Positions 1-5,915 are shown, numbered from the stretch's first letter. The stretch: DNA of 9,238 nucleotides from Porticoccaceae bacterium (GCA_002710745.1 PALW01000032.1:38539-47776); one strand, 5' to 3'. The notes: a model not told the origin generated them from the sequence alone. A program made the numbers and translations.

Positions 1-1
1 T

Positions 2-367
2 AACAATTTTTATAAGTGTTTCACCCCATTAGGGGAAAACAATAAAAATCATGTTGGCATCATGCATGCCGGACCTATTTGGATGACAGCGGAATATGTG
101 GGTGCTTTGGTGGTTATGCATAACTGTAATGATGAGTTTCAACCAGTTGTTGGTAGTCTCGATATAAAGTTTATTAATCCTGCTAAGGGAGGAATTTATG
201 CAGAATTAATCTTTGGTGATGATAAGGTATGTGCTATGAAAAACGATCTTTTATCAACTGGCAAACATAAGTTTGAGACTACTGTTATCTTAAGAAATGA
301 GAAGGAAGACAAGATAGCAGAAGCAAAAGGAACATATTTTGTTAGAGATTTTCTTAATAAATCCTAA
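2..367 (+). CDS. Hotdog-fold thioesterase-like protein (DUF4442/PaaI type), 5'-truncated
   Basis: The reading frame is open to the left edge of the window, so the gene starts upstream. An internal ATG at 62 falls inside the conserved core and is not the real start. The visible part ends in TAA and encodes about 121 residues. The segment N-H-V-G-I-M-H-A-G followed by T-A-E resembles the active-site helix of DUF4442/PaaI-like hotdog proteins (N-H-x-G-x-x-H-A-G-x-x-x-x-x-A-E). The rest has the alternating strand pattern of a hotdog domain, with a stretch like 'V-V-G-S-L-D-I-K-F-I-N-P-A' and a C-terminal 'A-K-G-T-Y-F-V'. Members typically hydrolyse acyl-CoA thioesters in the cytoplasm, but the substrate cannot be told here. 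The next gene begins 15 bases after its stop. Family assignment is fairly sure; enzymatic activity is inferred. Confidence 0.72.
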   Translation, partial: NNFYKCFTPLGENNKNHVGIMHAGPIWMTAEYVGALVVMHNCNDEFQPVVGSLDIKFINPAKGGIYAELIFGDDKVCAMKNDLLSTGKHKFETTVILRNEKEDKIAEAKGTYFVRDFLNKS

Positions 368-382
368 AATTAGTATATAACT

Positions 383-619
383 ATGAAATTATTGTTTGTT
401 TATATTCTGCTTATGTCAATTTTATCGACTTCTGCTGGTTGTGTTCGTGGATCTTTGACACCTGGAGAGGAAGCTGCAGAAATCTCCAATTTTTGTTCCT
501 CCGCAGCATCACGTTTACCCTCAGTTGATGACGTTATAGTGAGTGACGACAATCTAATTTCATTTGGTGAATGCATGTCTGATCATGGGTATATAGATCA
601 GATTCATAGAAATAATTAA
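383..619 (+). CDS. Small putative secreted protein or lipoprotein, unknown function
   Basis: I do not recognise this 78-residue protein. It has a short N-terminus with one lysine, then a hydrophobic stretch (about residues 3-14) ending in S-T-S-A-G-C at residues 15-20. This could be a signal peptide with a lipoprotein cleavage site before Cys20. However, Ser at the -3 position is atypical for a lipobox, so signal peptidase I cleavage or a simple membrane anchor is also possible. The remaining 58 residues are acidic and polar with Cys38 and Cys64, which could form a disulfide in the periplasm. The C-terminus has a C-M-x-x-x-G-Y segment of a kind I recall from small envelope proteins. No good ribosome binding site precedes the ATG. 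The gene sits 15 bases after the thioesterase gene, which suggests co-transcription, and converges on yicC with an 8-base gap. It could be spurious, but the signal-like N-terminus argues for a real gene. Confidence 0.5.
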   Translation: MKLLFVYILLMSILSTSAGCVRGSLTPGEEAAEISNFCSSAASRLPSVDDVIVSDDNLISFGECMSDHGYIDQIHRNN

Positions 620-627
620 GCTAACTA

Positions 628-1491
628 TTATTCGATGTTTTGGACTTGCTCTCTGATTTGCTCTATCAAAACCTTGAGCTCGATTGCTGCCCCACTGGTA
701 AAATCCGAAAGTGACTTTGAGCCAAGTGTATTGGCTTCTCTGTTCATTTCTTGCATTAGAAAATCTAGTTTTCTTCCTATCGATTTCTCTGTGCCCAATA
801 ATCTTTTTACTTCGATCGTATGCGACCTCATACGAACAATCTCTTCATCAATATCTGATCTGTTAGCAAGTAGCACCATTTCTTGATCCAGCCTGTCTCT
901 GTCGATTTGAATAGCTAGCTCACAAGCTCTTTTTTTAAGTCGTTTACGATTTAGCTCCAGAAGCTTTGGAAGTTTTTTCTCTAAAGAATCTATTTGAGCT
1001 TCAATTGCATTTATTTTGATAAGGATATCTTTTTCAAGTTTTTTGCCTTCTATTTCTCTATACTCCGCAAGTTTAATGATTGCATCTCTGAATCCTTTGA
1101 TGAGCAACTCGTCTAAACTATCAAGCTTTGGATGTTTTTCTATGAGTACGCCCGGTAGTTTGAGAATATCGGTAATTGAAATAGGTGCTGAATCTCTAAT
1201 CTCATTTTTTAATTGATTTATTGAGTCAAGATATTTGCCTATTTGAGCTCCATTTAAGGCTATGTCAGCTGATTTATCGTTCTCATGGATTGTAATTATG
1301 CATTCAATCTTTCCTCTAGTTAGTTCTCGTTTTATAAAATTCCTGAGCTCTACTTCAATTCGTTTTAAAGCGTCGGGCATTTTAAAATTGATTTCTATAA
1401 ATCTGTGATTTACAGATTTTAATTCGATAACCAATGATCCAAATTCACCACTTATATCGGTCCGACTGAAGGCAGTCATACTTTTAGGCAT
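628..1491 (-). CDS. yicC: YicC-family endoribonuclease
   Basis: This 287-residue protein equals the E. coli YicC length. The N-terminus (M-P-K-S-M-T-A-F-S-R) and the segment 'E-L-K-S-V-N-H-R' at about residues 23-30 are the hallmark of the YicC N-terminal domain. The C-terminal DUF1732 domain carries G-R-K-L-D-F-L-M-Q-E-x-N-R-E-A-N-T-L-G-S-K at 239-259 and ends in E-Q-V-Q-N-I-E, both near-invariant. Family members are RNases; E. coli YicC has been linked to decay of small RNAs. The ATG is preceded, on the minus strand, by AGAGG about eight bases upstream. It is transcribed divergently from rph, the usual arrangement in gammaproteobacteria, and a plausible promoter lies at 1511-1539. No terminator is visible between it and the convergent small gene on its 3' side. 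Identification is very sure; the exact RNA target is not known from the sequence. Confidence 0.96.
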   Translation of the reverse strand: MPKSMTAFSRTDISGEFGSLVIELKSVNHRFIEINFKMPDALKRIEVELRNFIKRELTRGKIECIITIHENDKSADIALNGAQIGKYLDSINQLKNEIRDSAPISITDILKLPGVLIEKHPKLDSLDELLIKGFRDAIIKLAEYREIEGKKLEKDILIKINAIEAQIDSLEKKLPKLLELNRKRLKKRACELAIQIDRDRLDQEMVLLANRSDIDEEIVRMRSHTIEVKRLLGTEKSIGRKLDFLMQEMNREANTLGSKSLSDFTSGAAIELKVLIEQIREQVQNIE

Positions 1492-1510
1492 TATTTAATC
1501 CTCTATTAGC

Positions 1511-1539
1511 TTTATATTATTTTATCAAAGCTGTCTTAA
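1511..1539 (-). promoter_or_regulatory. Candidate sigma-70 promoter for yicC
   Basis: On the minus strand TTAAGA (plus 1534-1539) and TATAAA (plus 1511-1516) are separated by exactly 17 bases. The -10 box matches five of six consensus bases and the -35 box four of six. Transcription would begin near 1504, leaving a short leader that contains the AGAGG ribosome binding site of yicC. This is a pattern match only; the AT-rich background makes chance hits likely. Confidence 0.42.
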
Positions 1540-1547
1540 GAGGTGAT
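1540..1547 (+). promoter_or_regulatory. Strong Shine-Dalgarno sequence ahead of the rph leader frame
   Basis: GAGGTGAT is an eight-base exact match to the complement of the usual 16S rRNA 3' end, and is stronger than the sites I see before neighbouring genes. It is six bases before an ATG at 1554, but 32 bases before the GTG of rph. It therefore points to the short leader frame rather than to rph itself. Confidence 0.6.
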
Positions 1548-1553
1548 ACACTT

Positions 1554-1577
1554 ATGTTTCTTTTTTTGGATACTTAA
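1554..1577 (+). CDS. Seven-codon leader frame upstream of rph (candidate leader peptide)
   Basis: An ATG six bases after the strong GAGGTGAT site opens a frame reading M-F-L-F-L-D-T and closes with TAA at 1575-1577. The stop is only two bases before the GTG start of rph, which itself has just a weak GGAT-like site. The spacing suits translational coupling: ribosomes load on the good site, finish the mini-frame and restart on rph. The frame contains a run of seven T (1561-1567). One extra T read or inserted there would fuse this ATG to rph, adding nine residues before the usual M/V-R-H-D-G-R start. Normal RNase PH proteins lack such an extension, so I favour a separate leader. Whether it is translated is inference. 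Confidence 0.35.
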   Translation: MFLFLDT

Positions 1578-1579
1578 AC

Positions 1580-2287
1580 GTGAGACACGACGGCAGAGCA
1601 TCGGAAGATTTACGTTCAATAAAACTAACTCGAAATTTTCTTGAGGCAGCAGAGGGTTCAGTATTAATAGAGGTTGGGAAAACAAAAGTATTGTGTACCG
1701 CGAGTATTGAAGACTCCGTTCCAAGATTCATGCGTGGGAAAAATAGAGGATGGATTACCGCCGAATATGTAATGATTCCTCGGTCAACTCAACAGCGTAT
1801 GGATCGAGAGGCTGTTAGAGGAAAACAAAAAGGGAGAACTCAAGAAATACAGCGCTTAATAGGGCGCTCTTTGAGAGCGGCAGTTGACTTATCTCTGCTT
1901 GGTGAACGAACGGTGCATATTGATTGTGATGTTATTCAAGCAGATGGCGGCACAAGAACAGCTTCGATCACCGGTGCTTGGGTTGCTTTAAATGATGCAG
2001 TTACGAGTTTATTAACGGAAGGGGTAATATCTGAACATCCCATGACGTACCAGATAGCTGCGGTATCAGTTGGTATTGTGAATGGAGTGCCAGTTTTAGA
2101 TCTAGACTATATAGAGGATTCAAATGCTGAGACAGATATGAATATAGTCATGGATGAAAATGGAAAATTTATCGAGGTCCAAGGCACAGCAGAAAACAGT
2201 GCGTTCAGCATGGATGAATTAAACAAGATGATCAAATTGGCAGGATCAGGAATTAAAAGTTTGATGCTACATCAAATTGCAACATAA
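1580..2287 (+). CDS. rph: Ribonuclease PH
   Basis: RNase PH is a phosphate-dependent 3'-to-5' exoribonuclease that trims tRNA 3' ends and forms a hexameric ring in the cytoplasm. This 235-residue protein is close to the family's roughly 238. It begins with GTG encoding the typical V/M-R-x-x-G-R start. It carries the phosphate-site residues Arg86 (in G-K-Q-K-G-R-T-Q-E-I-Q-R) and G-G-T-R at 123-126. The catalytic aspartates Asp180 and Asp186 lie in E-D-S-N-A-E-T-D-M-N. The C-terminal half also has the conserved E-V-Q-G-T-A-E. The sequence is intact, unlike the frameshifted rph of E. coli K-12. The start is preceded by a short leader frame (1554-1577), and pyrE follows after eight bases, the usual rph-pyrE operon. 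Confidence 0.97.
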   Translation: MRHDGRASEDLRSIKLTRNFLEAAEGSVLIEVGKTKVLCTASIEDSVPRFMRGKNRGWITAEYVMIPRSTQQRMDREAVRGKQKGRTQEIQRLIGRSLRAAVDLSLLGERTVHIDCDVIQADGGTRTASITGAWVALNDAVTSLLTEGVISEHPMTYQIAAVSVGIVNGVPVLDLDYIEDSNAETDMNIVMDENGKFIEVQGTAENSAFSMDELNKMIKLAGSGIKSLMLHQIAT

Positions 2288-2295
2288 AGATTTAT

Positions 2296-2955
2296 ATGCA
2301 AACTAAGTATCTTATTGATTACAAACAACTGTTTATAGATATTGCTCTTAACTCAGGTGCACTAAAGTTTGGCTCATTTAAATTAAAATCTGGAAGAATA
2401 TCACCATATTTTTTTAATGCTGGCGAGTTTTACTGTGGTGAAGTCCTAAAGAAATTGGGATTTTGCTATGCTGCGGCGCTCAAGAGATCAAATTTGAAAT
2501 TTGACATGCTGTTTGGTCCAGCATACAAAGGAATCCCTTTGGTATCTAGTATGGCAGTAGCGCTATTTGATAATTATAAAATAGACATTCCTTACTGCTT
2601 TAATCGTAAAGAAGAAAAACAACATGGTGAAGCCGGACTTATAGTTGGGGCGCCGATCAGTGGTGAAGTCGTGATTATTGATGATGTGATAACAGCTGGC
2701 ACTGCCGTCAAGGAATCGCTGGATATAATTACAAAATCAGGTGGGAAAGTTACGGCCATCATAGTTGGATTAGATAGAAAAGAGAGAGGAGCTTCGGAGA
2801 TGTCAGCAACTCAAGAGATCGAGAGGGATTACTCAATACCAGTAGTAAGTATCATCGATATTGATGATATCATTCGGTTCGTTAATAATGAGAAAATGCC
2901 CTCAAAAATATTAAAAGATATTTCGGTCTATAGAGATCAATTTGGGGTTGCGTAA
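2296..2955 (+). CDS. pyrE: Orotate phosphoribosyltransferase
   Basis: PyrE joins orotate to PRPP to give orotidine 5'-phosphate, the fifth step of pyrimidine synthesis. The 219-residue protein is close to the E. coli length of 213. It matches along its length: 'L-K-F-G-x-F-x-L-K-S-G-R-x-S-P-Y-F-F-N-A-G' at about 23-43 and 'F-G-P-A-Y-K-G-I-P' at 73-81. The flexible catalytic loop R-K-E-E-K-Q-H-G-E lies at 104-112, and the PRPP-binding motif V-V-I-I-D-D-V-I-T-A-G-T-A at 125-137. The C-terminus ends in Y-R-D-Q-F-G-V, as in E. coli. It starts eight bases after the rph stop, with no hairpin plus T-run in between, so the UTP-sensing attenuator known before E. coli pyrE seems absent. It converges on slmA with two bases between the stop codons. 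Confidence 0.97.
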   Translation: MQTKYLIDYKQLFIDIALNSGALKFGSFKLKSGRISPYFFNAGEFYCGEVLKKLGFCYAAALKRSNLKFDMLFGPAYKGIPLVSSMAVALFDNYKIDIPYCFNRKEEKQHGEAGLIVGAPISGEVVIIDDVITAGTAVKESLDIITKSGGKVTAIIVGLDRKERGASEMSATQEIERDYSIPVVSIIDIDDIIRFVNNEKMPSKILKDISVYRDQFGVA

Positions 2956-2957
2956 AA

Positions 2958-3545
2958 CTATTTTTGGGAAATGCCTGCAACTATTACCTTCCATTGGTTA
3001 GAGTGACTTTGCAGAGGGTTTTTGGTGAAATCACTTCTGACATAAGCGCTGATTTTCCCTTCTACAATCGTTATCATTAGATTTGCTGTTGATTCAATAG
3101 TGTCAAGTAGCTTGGATTCAAACTGACTTTGGCCTTCAAGCAGAGTGCTTTGAAATTGCAACTCGAGTCGGTCATAAAAGGTTTTGATTCTTTGAGGAAG
3201 AACTGAGTCTTCGTAAGCCAGCGCATCACCATTGAGTAATCTAGTAATGCCAGGATTTTTTACGCAAAAGTTTAGGATTAAGCAAATAATTCTATTGCAT
3301 TGATCAAACGCATTTTGCTTTTCAGCGATAATACTAGAAATTCGAGCAAAAATTGTCTCCTCAGCAAAGTCGAGCAGGCCTTCATACATTTTCACTTTGC
3401 TTGGGAAATGTCGATACAACGCGGCCTCAGAAATTTTGAGTTCCGAAGATAATGCGGCAGTTGTAATCCTGCCTTTCTGACTTTCTAGCATTCGAGCTAA
3501 CGCTTGCAGTATTTCCTGTCGGCGCATTCCTTTTTTGAGGCGCAT
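2958..3545 (-). CDS. slmA: Nucleoid occlusion factor SlmA (TetR family)
   Basis: SlmA binds chromosomal SBS sites and blocks FtsZ assembly over the nucleoid, so that division does not cut the chromosome. The protein has an N-terminal TetR-type helix-turn-helix at about residues 27-47, ending in I-S-E-A-A-L-Y-R-H-F-P-S-K. The E. coli protein has nearly the same segment (V-S-E-A-A-L-Y-R-H-F-P-S-K). The N-terminal 'R-R-Q-E-I-L-Q-A-L-A-x-M-L-E-S' and the later 'F-V/Y-V-R-S-x-F' also fit. I chose the ATG at 3545 (195 residues) because GAG lies six bases upstream. A TTG two codons earlier (3551) has that site overlapping it and is less likely. Position next to coaBC and convergent with pyrE is the classical gammaproteobacterial context. 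It probably has its own promoter in the 121-base gap to coaBC or is co-transcribed with it. Confidence 0.95.
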   Translation of the reverse strand: MRLKKGMRRQEILQALARMLESQKGRITTAALSSELKISEAALYRHFPSKVKMYEGLLDFAEETIFARISSIIAEKQNAFDQCNRIICLILNFCVKNPGITRLLNGDALAYEDSVLPQRIKTFYDRLELQFQSTLLEGQSQFESKLLDTIESTANLMITIVEGKISAYVRSDFTKNPLQSHSNQWKVIVAGISQK

Positions 3546-3666
3546 ATTCAACTCAAAGAAAATGAATCAAGCCCAGTGTATGGTTAAATGGTTTTGAAAT
3601 AAAGCGTTTAAATATCAATTGTCAGCGACGAAAATTTAGGTTTTGCGATGTAGGGCTCTTTAAAAA

Positions 3667-4872
3667 CTAATTAACAATAGTTTTTACTTTTGCTGTAATC
3701 AAAGTGATCAATTTTTTAGCAAGTAAGTTTTTGTTCATTTTAGGAAAAGATTTTTCATCTTCTTTATCAATCCAGACCACTTCATTATCCTCACTATTAA
3801 AGCCAATATCGTTTCGCGAGACATCGTTTGCGATAATCGCATTTAAATTTTTAGCTTTGAGTTTTTCTTTCGCATATTTGTTTAAATCTTGTGTTTCTGC
3901 TGCAAAACCAATAGTAAAAATATTTGGATAAGTATTTGCGATCGTTTTAGCGATGTCTTTATTCTTTTTAAGCGATATTACTATCTCTGGTTCAGTAGAT
4001 TTTATCTTTTCTGCTATTTTTTTTACCGGAGCATAATCTGCAACGGCTGCAGTGCTTATAAATATATCGGCATTTTGTGAACATATACATGCATTCTCGA
4101 GCATCTCCTCGGCAGATGTTACCGAATGAAGTTTTATTGTTGGTAACGCTACGAGATTGACTGGACCAGATATTAGTGTTACTTCAGCCCCAGCCTCTGC
4201 AGCTGCCTGCGCGATTGCATATCCCATTTTCCCCGAACTTTGATTGGATATATACCTCACAGGATCTAACCACTCTTGCGTTGGTCCAGCTGTTATTACT
4301 ACCTTTTTTCCTGCCATTTCATGAGGTTGAAGACAATCTATAATCTCATTTACTATTTCGCTTGGAGGGCTCATCCTGCCCGGTCCATTGTCCCCGCATG
4401 CTTGAATCCCGGTATCAGGCCCAATTATTTTAACTCCTCTGTCAGTTAATTTTTTTATATTGGATGTTGTAGCTTCATGCAGCCACATAGACATGTTCAT
4501 TGCCGGACATACAGCCACTTTAGCGTTTGTGGCGAGCAGAACCGCACCGAGGAGAGTATCGGCTTTGCCATATGCCATGCTCGCTATAAAATCTGCGCTC
4601 GCCGGCGCAATAATAATAAAGTCTCCCCATTTTGCGAGCTCTATATGACTCATTCCCAGTTCCGCTTTTTCGTCCAGTAATTGGTGGTGAACTGGATTTC
4701 CTGATAATGCTTGTAGCGTAAGTGGACGGATAAATTCCTTTGCACTGGCAGTCATAATTACTCGGACGTTAGCCCCTGCAGTTTTAAATAATCTGATGAT
4801 TTCGGCGCTTTTGTATGCAGCAATTCCGCCGGTTACGCCTAAGATGATTTTTTTGCCTCTAATTATGCTCAT
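3667..4872 (-). CDS. coaBC: Bifunctional phosphopantothenoylcysteine decarboxylase / phosphopantothenate-cysteine ligase
   Basis: CoaBC performs two consecutive steps of coenzyme A synthesis: joining cysteine to 4'-phosphopantothenate (CoaB) and decarboxylating the product with FMN (CoaC). The 401-residue protein has both domains. The N-terminal flavoprotein part has G-V-T-G-G-I-A-A-Y-K-S at 12-22, the catalytic His75 in S-H-I-E-L, P-A-M-N ending at Asn125, and Cys159 in Q-A-C-G-D. The C-terminal CoaB domain has I-T-A-G-P-T at 193-198, Asn210 in Y-I-S-N-Q-S-S-G-K-M-G, Lys289 in E-K-I-K, and A-N-D-V near 348-351. All key residues are present. The ATG is used as start and aligns with E. coli; its ribosome binding site is weak. 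It is divergent from rpmB. The dut gene that follows coaBC in E. coli is not present here. Confidence 0.97.
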   Translation of the reverse strand: MSIIRGKKIILGVTGGIAAYKSAEIIRLFKTAGANVRVIMTASAKEFIRPLTLQALSGNPVHHQLLDEKAELGMSHIELAKWGDFIIIAPASADFIASMAYGKADTLLGAVLLATNAKVAVCPAMNMSMWLHEATTSNIKKLTDRGVKIIGPDTGIQACGDNGPGRMSPPSEIVNEIIDCLQPHEMAGKKVVITAGPTQEWLDPVRYISNQSSGKMGYAIAQAAAEAGAEVTLISGPVNLVALPTIKLHSVTSAEEMLENACICSQNADIFISTAAVADYAPVKKIAEKIKSTEPEIVISLKKNKDIAKTIANTYPNIFTIGFAAETQDLNKYAKEKLKAKNLNAIIANDVSRNDIGFNSEDNEVVWIDKEDEKSFPKMNKNLLAKKLITLITAKVKTIVN

Positions 4873-4904
4873 TAAATTTTTTTGTCTCTATCATTTTTAC
4901 GATA

Positions 4905-4910
4905 ATTATA
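4905..4910 (-). promoter_or_regulatory. Candidate -10 element for coaBC
   Basis: A perfect TATAAT lies on the minus strand 33 to 38 bases upstream of the coaBC ATG, in the divergent region shared with rpmB. No convincing -35 hexamer stands at 16-18 bases from it, so the assignment is weak. Transcription would start near 4898 and leave a short leader. Confidence 0.3.
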
Positions 4911-4952
4911 TTACATCTTAGCGGACGAATTATAAAATCCCGGCTGAAGCAA

Positions 4953-4981
4953 TTGATATAAAGAATTGCATCTGGTATAAA
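4953..4981 (+). promoter_or_regulatory. Strong sigma-70 promoter for rpmB-rpmG
   Basis: TTGATA (4953-4958) and TATAAA (4976-4981) are spaced by exactly 17 bases. A TGG just before the -10 box (4973-4975) gives an extended -10 element. Each hexamer matches five of six consensus bases. Transcription would begin near 4988, giving a leader of about 60 bases before rpmB. Strong promoters are expected for ribosomal protein genes. Confidence 0.68.
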
Positions 4982-5046
4982 GCATTTCTTTTTTTATCGC
5001 TAATAAGCGTCTCAACCTTTTAAATGTTGTAAGGAGTGACAATAGA

Positions 5047-5283
5047 ATGTCTAGGGTATGTCAAGTAACCGGAAAGAGACCAATGGCGGGAAATAATGTC
5101 TCCCACGCAAAAAACAGAACAAGGCGGCGTTTTGAACCAAATTTGCATTCACATAGATTTTGGGTTGAGGAAGAAAAAAAATTTGTCAAATTACGAGTTA
5201 GTACAAAAGGAATGCGAATCATCGATAAGAAGGGTATTGACCAGGTGCTAATGGATTTAAGAAAACGTGGTGAAAAAATTTAA
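5047..5283 (+). CDS. rpmB: Large-subunit ribosomal protein L28 (bL28)
   Basis: This is a protein of the 50S ribosomal subunit. It is 78 residues long, as in E. coli. The N-terminus M-S-R-V-C-Q-V-T-G-K-R-P-M-A-G-N-N-V-S-H is the typical L28 start, followed by N-R-T-R-R-R-F-x-P-N-L-H and later the V-S-T-K-G-M-R-x-I-D-K-x-G segment. It is highly basic. An AAGGAG ribosome binding site (5031-5036) sits ten bases before the ATG, and a near-consensus promoter lies at 4953-4981. rpmG follows after nine bases, the conserved rpmB-rpmG operon. Only one cysteine is present, so this is the form that does not bind zinc. Confidence 0.98.
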   Translation: MSRVCQVTGKRPMAGNNVSHAKNRTRRRFEPNLHSHRFWVEEEKKFVKLRVSTKGMRIIDKKGIDQVLMDLRKRGEKI

Positions 5284-5292
5284 GGGATATTT

Positions 5293-5460
5293 ATGGCTAA
5301 GTCGGCAAGAGAAAAAATTCGATTAGTTTCCAGCGCAGGGACAGGACACTTTTATACAACTGACAAAAATAAAAGAAATATGCCTGAGAAAATGGAGATT
5401 AAAAAATACGATCCTAAGGTGAGGAAGCATGTAGTCTATAAAGAGGCCAAAATAAAATAG
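5293..5460 (+). CDS. rpmG: Large-subunit ribosomal protein L33 (bL33)
   Basis: This 55-residue protein has the same length as E. coli L33 and is a component of the 50S subunit near the E site. It starts M-A-K-S-A-R-E-K-I-R-L-V-S-S-A-G-T-G-H-F and continues Y-T-T-D-K-N-K-R-N. It ends Y-K-E-A-K-I-K, identical to the E. coli C-terminus. It contains no cysteine, so it is the zinc-independent (C-minus) form. The AAGGGA ribosome binding site overlaps the TAA of rpmB and sits five bases before the ATG, which suggests translational coupling. In E. coli mutM follows; here a convergent cold-shock gene follows instead, separated by a two-way terminator. Confidence 0.97.
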   Translation: MAKSAREKIRLVSSAGTGHFYTTDKNKRNMPEKMEIKKYDPKVRKHVVYKEAKIK

Positions 5461-5476
5461 TTTTTTGATTGTACAT

Positions 5477-5508
5477 AAAAAAACCCCGAATTAATCGGGG
5501 TTTTTTTT
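5477..5508. terminator. Bidirectional rho-independent terminator between rpmG and csp
   Basis: The stem CCCCGA (5484-5489) pairs with TCGGGG (5495-5500) around the five-base loop ATTAA. It is flanked by seven A on the left and eight T on the right. Read on the plus strand it is a classic hairpin with a T-tract ending the rpmB-rpmG transcript. Read on the minus strand the A-run becomes a T-tract and ends the cold-shock transcript. Its place between two convergent genes fits this double use. Confidence 0.93.
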
Positions 5509-5520
5509 GAGAATTTTATA

Positions 5521-5733
5521 CTAGTCAGCTATTACATTCTCAGCTTGAAGGCCTTTGTCTCCTTCAGTTACTTCCATCGTAACCTTTTGCCCTTCTTTTA
5601 AAGACTTAAAACCATCTGCCTGAATTGCGCTGTGATGCACAAAAACATCATTAGCTCCTTCCTGCTCAATAAATCCAAATCCCTTGCTATCATTAAACCA
5701 CTTTACAGTGCCAGAAACTCTTTCCCCTGACAT
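5521..5733 (-). CDS. Cold-shock domain protein (CspA family)
   Basis: This 70-residue single cold-shock domain protein has the usual family length. It binds single-stranded RNA and DNA, and members act as RNA chaperones or antiterminators. RNP1 is K-G-F-G-F-I at 17-22 and RNP2 is V-F-V-H-H at 30-34, with the typical G-T-V-K-W-F-N start of the fold (8-14) and Q-A-E-N-V near the end. A GAGG site lies about six bases upstream of the ATG. The gene is bounded on its 3' side by a shared terminator (5477-5508). Upstream, a possible promoter at 5854-5883 would give a leader of roughly 110 bases, in line with the long leaders of cold-inducible csp genes. Whether this copy is cold-induced cannot be told from sequence. 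The exact paralogue (cspA, cspD or another) is not assigned. Confidence 0.96.
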   Translation of the reverse strand: MSGERVSGTVKWFNDSKGFGFIEQEGANDVFVHHSAIQADGFKSLKEGQKVTMEVTEGDKGLQAENVIAD

Positions 5734-5829
5734 AATTACCTCACTTATCTATACCGTTAAAGGCGTTAAAAATATCCAGCCTTTTCACGGGCCAGCCACA
5801 TTTCTTCATAATTTGATTAAGAAGAAGTA

Positions 5830-5846
5830 CCATGAATTCTTCATGG
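5830..5846. repeat. Perfect inverted repeat upstream of the cold-shock gene
   Basis: CCATGAA (5830-5836) and TTCATGG (5840-5846) are exact reverse complements around a three-base spacer. If the proposed csp promoter is right, this hairpin would be the very 5' end of the csp transcript, starting near 5847. It could stabilise the mRNA, or act as a protein-binding site. Confidence 0.6.
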
Positions 5847-5853
5847 AATGCGC

Positions 5854-5883
5854 ATTTTATTGTTTTTTTACTGATTTGGCCAA
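5854..5883 (-). promoter_or_regulatory. Candidate promoter for the cold-shock gene
   Basis: On the minus strand TTGGCC (plus 5878-5883) and TAAAAT (plus 5854-5859) are 18 bases apart. The -10 box matches five of six consensus bases; the -35 box is poor. It would yield a leader of about 110 bases. The assignment is tentative. Confidence 0.3.
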
Positions 5884-5900
5884 TTTTGTTTTAAAACGTT

Positions 5901-5915
5901 GTCTGAGAGTCAGAC
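5901..5915. repeat. Second perfect inverted repeat in the csp / dehydrogenase gap
   Basis: GTCTGA (5901-5906) and TCAGAC (5910-5915) are exact reverse complements around GAG. The site lies between the proposed csp promoter and the dehydrogenase gene, about 70 bases centre to centre from the other inverted repeat. No T-tract follows on either strand, so it is not a terminator. An operator for a dimeric regulator is possible. Confidence 0.45.

Noticed and set aside
635..1216. Plus-strand open frames at 635-886 and 1016-1216
   Set aside because: They lie antisense inside yicC, which is a complete and well-matched gene. The peptides are Ser/Leu-rich and resemble nothing, as expected for shadow frames.
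1536..1724. Minus-strand frame over the start of rph
   Set aside because: It is antisense to the conserved rph N-terminus and has no recognisable motif.
3704..4680. Several plus-strand frames inside coaBC
   Set aside because: All are antisense to an intact CoaBC with all key residues; the translated products show no family pattern.
4998..5009. CGCT-AATA-AGCG repeat in the rpmB leader as a ribosomal protein binding site
   Set aside because: Only four base pairs, no known L28 or L33 target structure, and nothing around it extends the stem.
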